A stretch of DNA of 8,757 bases from JAAYCI01 sp964370165 (GTDB lineage: Bacteria; Bacillota; Clostridia; Oscillospirales; Ruminococcaceae): contig CAYJIG010000071.1 of NCBI GenBank assembly GCA_964370165.1, forward strand, positions 1 through 8,757, written 5' to 3'. The notes beneath the pieces were generated by a model. The model did no database searches and was not told the origin of the DNA. It saw only the letters and a list, made by a program, of their open reading frames with translations. This document shows positions 5,891-8,757 of the stretch, piece by piece. Both the position numbers and the translations under genes were made by a program. How positions within the stretch are numbered: the stretch's first letter is position 1; each line of letters starts with the position of its first letter.

Positions 5891-5923
5891 AAAACCCTTC
5901 TGCTTATTAGGCAGGAGGGTTTT
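5891..5923. terminator. Bidirectional terminator between convergent genes
   Basis: AAAACCCTTCTGC (5891-5903) pairs with GCAGGAGGGTTTT (5911-5923), giving 13 bp with one G-U pair (top-strand sense) and a 7-nt loop. It lies 27 nt after the binding-protein stop and 36 nt after the stop of the convergent lipoprotein gene. T-rich flanks occur in both directions, so it can serve both transcripts. Confidence 0.85.
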
Positions 5924-5959
5924 GTATATGGCATTATTTAAGCGTAAGTTACCTAGTTA

Positions 5960-7066
5960 TTACTGCCTTTGCCAAAACTGGGAAGACACAGTGTTTAGGT
6001 TCAGGCTGTCAAACCCGCCTACGTCAGAAAGATAATATCCAAGGAACGGAACCACAACACCGCCTAAGTCCTCGCTAGCGCCATCAATAATAGCGGTTTC
6101 GTGGGTCAATATCATCAAGTAAAAAGTATCTTCGCAAATAAAATATGTATCGGAAGCGGAGGATACCAGCTCGCCGTCTTCATTAACAATAGGCATTGAA
6201 TTCTCCGACATAAGAGCATACCCGTTCATATTGTTCTTTAGCGCAGTATCAAGCTCTTCTGCGGTATATCCGTAATCTGTCATGGATATAAGCTTATCAG
6301 TGGCATCGCTGCCGTAAAACACTTCATATGTGCCGCTGTAGTAGTTGTCGTTGTGTTCACCTTCAGTTTGGTAGTAGGTGTATGTAGCATCGCTGTTTAA
6401 AACAAGCTCGGAAAAATCATTTTGGTTTATAAAAGTGCCTCCGGTGATTTCGTCTTGTGTACCTATGGTGAACTCTATACTATTTCTAAGCTCGGCTAGG
6501 TCATCAGGCATAAGCCCTTGCTGAGTTTGCGCTTGATACATGGTGGAAATCAGTAAGTTTTTGCTTGGAGCCATTATAAACTCCATATATGCATATGTTG
6601 TGTCTGTCATAGCTATTTCGGCCCATCCATATTTGCAAGCACTACCGTCGATGGAAACAAAATCGCTAAGCTCTGCACTGCTACCTACTATTTCACCGGA
6701 GGAAGCAAAAACATCAAGCAAAGCAGGCATTATCTCGTCAAGCTCACTTGAGCCAAGAGCCGACACAGCGTTGATTCCCATTGCCGCATCACCGGCATCT
6801 GTGAAAAATGAAAACGATTGATCGCGGCTGGTGTATCCTGGAGGCACCGAGAAAGTAAAGCGCCCCTCGTCGTATGAGCTGGCAATACTGTCGCTTGCGG
6901 ATGCATCAGTTTTTGCATTTTCTTGTGGCGCAGACGAGTTGGAAGAAATAAGGCTTTGGGCTTCTTCCTCTATTATATCGGCTGCCATATCAACTGCGGT
7001 TTCAATCGCGCCACAACCGCTAAATAACACAAGGCATGCTAGCATTAAAATTAGTGCTTTTTTCAT
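5960..7066 (-). CDS. Lipoprotein of unknown function, two predicted beta-rich regions (368 aa)
   Basis: MKKALILMLACLVLFSGC is a clear lipoprotein signal with lipobox LFSGC and Cys18 as anchor, so the mature protein should sit on the outer face of the membrane. An acidic, Ser/Ala/Asn-rich linker runs to about residue 65. Region 1 (about 68-200) begins RFTFSVPPGYTSRDQSFSFF and ends IEFTIG, a pattern reminiscent of PsbP/DcrB-like folds, where an F-x-x-x-x-P-x-G-Y strand opens the domain and a hydrophobic strand closes it. Region 2 (about 206-352) has GGTFINQ, aromatic-rich strands such as DATYTYYQTEGEHNDNYYSG and TYFICEDTFYLMI, and ends near FLGYYLSDVG. No catalytic motif is seen, and I do not recognise the family with confidence. 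The start is supported by AAGGAGT (7077-7083), 10 nt upstream, and by a strong promoter. It converges on the ABC operon, so a functional link is not implied. Confidence 0.82.
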   Translation of the reverse strand: MKKALILMLACLVLFSGCGAIETAVDMAADIIEEEAQSLISSNSSAPQENAKTDASASDSIASSYDEGRFTFSVPPGYTSRDQSFSFFTDAGDAAMGINAVSALGSSELDEIMPALLDVFASSGEIVGSSAELSDFVSIDGSACKYGWAEIAMTDTTYAYMEFIMAPSKNLLISTMYQAQTQQGLMPDDLAELRNSIEFTIGTQDEITGGTFINQNDFSELVLNSDATYTYYQTEGEHNDNYYSGTYEVFYGSDATDKLISMTDYGYTAEELDTALKNNMNGYALMSENSMPIVNEDGELVSSASDTYFICEDTFYLMILTHETAIIDGASEDLGGVVVPFLGYYLSDVGGFDSLNLNTVSSQFWQRQ

Positions 7067-7115
7067 ATTGTTAATTACTCCTTATAATAAGACTACAAAT
7101 AAAATTTACCTATGA

Positions 7116-7145
7116 AGTATACACTAGCTTACTTTATATTGTCAA
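7116..7145 (-). promoter_or_regulatory. Vegetative promoter for the unknown lipoprotein gene
   Basis: On the minus strand a perfect TTGACA (7145-7140) is followed after 18 nt by TATACT (7121-7116). This is the same pair of hexamers and spacing as the MFS promoter at 702-731. The predicted start near 7109 gives a leader of about 43 nt. Confidence 0.75.
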
Positions 7146-7156
7146 TGTGGAGAGGC

Positions 7157-7190
7157 GGTTTTTGATAGGAGTATGGCTGGTTTTTGATAG
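7157..7190. repeat. Tandem 12-bp direct repeat GGTTTTTGATAG, 22-bp period
   Basis: GGTTTTTGATAG occurs exactly at 7157-7168 and 7179-7190, separated by 10 bp. Each copy is also preceded by GGC (with one extra T in the second), so the similarity extends a little further. The pair lies immediately upstream of the -35 of the lipoprotein promoter, about -48 to -81 relative to its predicted start. Same-face tandem sites at this position are typical of activator binding. Confidence 0.6.
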
Positions 7191-7266
7191 TTTAATATGA
7201 TATTATAAAGTGAGAATATAGTTACCATAAAGAAAAGTAAGCAGCGGAACTAAAAATACACAGGTA

Positions 7267-7294
7267 GTTAAATAAATTAATTAATATAATTAAC
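7267..7294. promoter_or_regulatory. 28-bp near-palindrome overlapping a -10-like TATAAT before tag
   Basis: The arms 7267-7280 and 7281-7294 are inverse copies with 12 of 14 positions paired, ending in GTTAA and TTAAC. The element includes TATAAT (7285-7290), which could be the -10 of the tag promoter, although no good -35 is seen 16-18 nt upstream. It could be a repressor operator. The AT-only interior means chance is a real alternative. Confidence 0.4.
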
Positions 7295-7315
7295 TATATG
7301 TCGGAAGGTGAAATT

Positions 7316-7879
7316 ATGCAAAGATGTAAATGGCCAAACCTAGAAAAATCAGATCTTTATATGGACTATCATGACAACCAATGGGGCATTGCATCTCATG
7401 ATGATGCATATCTTTTTGAGATGTTTGTTTTAGAAAGCTTTCACTGCGGCCTATCATGGCTTTTGATATTGAAAAAACGTGACGCCTTTAGAGAGGCGTT
7501 TGATGGTTTTGATGCCGAAAAAATCGCAAGATATGACGAGGGAAAAATCAAAGAACTGCTTGAAAATGCAGGCATAGTAAGAAATAAAGCAAAAATTCTA
7601 GCAACTGTGCAAAACGCAAAAGCGTATTTAGAAGTGGTGAAAACAGAAGGCAGCTTTTCAAAATACTTATGGAGCTTTACAAACGATAAAGTGGTATACC
7701 ACCCGTTTGATGTGAGCCGAACACGTAATGAGCTGTCCGACAAAGTGTCGAAAGACCTAAAAAAACGTGGCTTTAAATTCATGGGCACAGTGACATGCTA
7801 TTCTTATTTAGAGGCTGTTGGGATAATGAACAACCACGCCGAAGATTGCTTTAAATATGTAAAAGAAGAAAATAGATAG
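7316..7879 (+). CDS. tag: DNA-3-methyladenine glycosylase I (187 aa)
   Basis: This base-excision repair enzyme removes 3-methyladenine from alkylated DNA by hydrolysing the N-glycosidic bond. MQRCKW at the N-terminus and DYHDNQWG (17-24) match the start of E. coli Tag (MERCGW, YHDNEWG). The zinc ligands are present: Cys4, His19, His174 and Cys178 (NNHAEDC). LESFHCGLSW (39-48) carries Glu40 and Trp48, the counterparts of E. coli Glu38 and Trp46 in the base-recognition pocket, followed by LKKRDAFREAF. At 187 residues it equals the E. coli enzyme. The start at 7316 is preferred over the in-frame ATG at 7298, because GGAAGGTG (7303-7310) is a correctly placed RBS for it and the extra six residues are not family-like. 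It appears to be a single-gene unit. Confidence 0.95.
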   Translation: MQRCKWPNLEKSDLYMDYHDNQWGIASHDDAYLFEMFVLESFHCGLSWLLILKKRDAFREAFDGFDAEKIARYDEGKIKELLENAGIVRNKAKILATVQNAKAYLEVVKTEGSFSKYLWSFTNDKVVYHPFDVSRTRNELSDKVSKDLKKRGFKFMGTVTCYSYLEAVGIMNNHAEDCFKYVKEENR

Positions 7880-7906
7880 CGAAAGCTGAAGATATACTAA
7901 TGAAAG

Positions 7907-7940
7907 GCACAGACTGATGATATAGCAGTTTGTGCTTTGT
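7907..7940 (+). terminator. Probable terminator hairpin after tag
   Basis: GCACAGACTG (7907-7916) pairs with CAGTTTGTGC (7926-7935), 10 bp with one G-U pair and a 9-nt loop, followed by TTTGT. The T-run is short, so termination may be weak. It lies 27 nt downstream of the tag stop codon. Confidence 0.5.
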
Positions 7941-7985
7941 CATGTATCGATAAAATAAATTTATTGATATATAACAAACAATTAT

Positions 7986-8014
7986 TTGATTTTATTGATT
8001 TTTCACAGTATAAT
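7986..8014 (+). promoter_or_regulatory. Promoter for the YeiH-family gene
   Basis: TTGATT (7986-7991) lies 17 nt before a perfect TATAAT (8009-8014). The predicted start near 8021 leaves a short leader containing the purine-rich RBS (8029-8037). A second TTGATT at 7995-8000 is too close to the -10 to serve it. Confidence 0.65.
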
Positions 8015-8041
8015 CAAATCATTAAACTAGGAAGAGGCGAG

Positions 8042-8757
8042 ATGATGCATGATGCGGCTAAAGCAGGAGAGAACAAACAAGACAAAAACTCGAACAAAAT
8101 ATTAAAGATTATACCGGGTGTGGTAGCGGCGATAAGCATTGCGTTTTGCGCTCAGTTTATTGAAGGGATACTCCCCATACATTTGATAGGCGCGTCGGTA
8201 ATTGCTTTGTTTATTGGCATGATGATAAACACATTTGCAAATACCTCGGTTTTAAAGGAAGGCACAAAGTTTACATCTAAAAAGATACTGAAATTTGCAA
8301 TTATATTGCTAGGTGCATCTTTAAGCATACAAACTATCCTTACGGTAGGCTCGCTGTCGTTGGCTGTTATGTTTTTCACACTGCTCACTTGCTTTGGTGG
8401 CGGTTATTTTATCGGTAAAGCACTGGGCCTGGACTGGAAACTGTCAAATCTTATCTCGGCGGGCACAGGAATATGCGGCGGCTCGGCCATTGCCGCTATT
8501 GCGCCGGTGATTGACGCCGAGGATAAAGAAATTGCATATGCAATGTCTGCCACGTTTATTTTTGATATGATAATGATTATTGCATTTCCGTTTATGGGTC
8601 ACATGCTTGAGCTTAACGACATGGCGTATGGTTTATGGGCGGGCACAGCCGTGAACGACACGTCCAGCGTGGTTGCTGCGGGGTATGCATACAGTGAAGC
8701 CGCAGGCGACTTTGCCACCATGGTAAAGCTTACAAGGACACTATCCATTATCCCCAC
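8042..8757 (+). CDS. YeiH/UPF0324-family putative anion exporter, 3' end missing (238+ aa)
   Basis: The reading frame is open from the ATG at 8042 to the window edge and encodes a polytopic membrane protein. After about 20 mostly hydrophilic residues it reads KIIPGVVAAISIAF, with further hydrophobic segments at about 45-67, 83-103, 105-125 and 170-190. Family hallmarks are GTGICGGSAIAAIAPVI (141-157), GTAVNDTSSVVAAGYAYS (201-218) and TMVKLTR (226-232). Full-length members are about 320-350 residues, so roughly 100 residues lie beyond the window. The family is often annotated as putative sulfate exporter. In several bacteria relatives sit beside sulfonate or sulfite metabolism genes or a LysR regulator; none is visible here. 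AGGAAGAGG (8029-8037) precedes two adjacent ATGs (8042 and 8045) and the second is equally well spaced, so the start could shift by one codon. Confidence 0.92.
   Translation, partial: MMHDAAKAGENKQDKNSNKILKIIPGVVAAISIAFCAQFIEGILPIHLIGASVIALFIGMMINTFANTSVLKEGTKFTSKKILKFAIILLGASLSIQTILTVGSLSLAVMFFTLLTCFGGGYFIGKALGLDWKLSNLISAGTGICGGSAIAAIAPVIDAEDKEIAYAMSATFIFDMIMIIAFPFMGHMLELNDMAYGLWAGTAVNDTSSVVAAGYAYSEAAGDFATMVKLTRTLSIIP

Noticed and set aside
6540..7115. Plus-strand frames opposite the unknown lipoprotein gene
   Set aside because: They are antisense shadows without RBS. The minus-strand frame has a signal peptide, lipobox, RBS, promoter and terminator.
7298..7315. Six-residue longer start of tag from the ATG at 7298
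   Set aside because: The RBS GGAAGGTG lies inside this stretch and points to the ATG at 7316, which gives exactly the family-standard MxRC start and 187-residue length.
1..8757. tRNA, rRNA, CRISPR array, insertion sequence, prophage or defence genes
   Set aside because: I looked on both strands and found no cloverleaf-like gene, spaced identical repeat array, transposase, integrase or restriction/toxin domain in the window.

Overview
The window looks like chromosomal DNA from a low-GC Gram-positive anaerobe, most likely class Clostridia. The evidence is AT-rich intergenic sequence, strong AGGAGG-type ribosome binding sites, vegetative TTGACA/TATAAT-type promoters, lipoprotein-anchored solute-binding proteins and short hairpin-plus-T terminators. 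I cannot name the genus from sequence alone.

Left part (1-2038): a stand-alone LytTR DNA-binding regulator is read leftwards. It is followed 3 nt after its stop by the first codons of another gene that leaves the window, an arrangement like LytTR regulator/membrane-inhibitor pairs. Its promoter is back-to-back with that of a rightward major facilitator transporter of the oxalate/formate antiporter (OFA) family, which ends at a clear terminator. The 349-base space between the two genes carries both promoters and several short repeats.

Centre (2039-5923): one operon of three genes encodes a ribose/galactoside-type (CUT2) ABC importer, in the order double ATPase, permease, lipoprotein binding protein. 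The ATPase and permease genes overlap by 4 bp. A small hairpin precedes the binding-protein gene, and a hairpin terminator closes the operon. No sugar kinase, isomerase or sugar-operon repressor lies alongside it in the window, so the substrate must be inferred from the pocket residues, several of which differ from ribose-binding protein.

Right part (5924-8757): an unrecognised two-part lipoprotein is read leftwards and converges on the ABC operon at the shared terminator. After it come a rightward DNA-3-methyladenine glycosylase I gene (tag) and the first 238 codons of a YeiH-family membrane protein that runs off the right edge. The lipoprotein promoter is preceded by a 12-bp direct repeat with a 22-bp period, and tag by a 28-bp AT-rich near-palindrome.

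Most of the window is ordinary housekeeping and transport. I see no clear evidence for a new multi-gene system. The best leads are regulatory: tandem repeats at the lipoprotein promoter, an inverted repeat just downstream of the sugar-operon promoter, and repeats in the LytTR leader. Two substrate puzzles also stand out: an OFA transporter without the usual TM11 lysine, and a ribose-type binding protein with an altered pocket.
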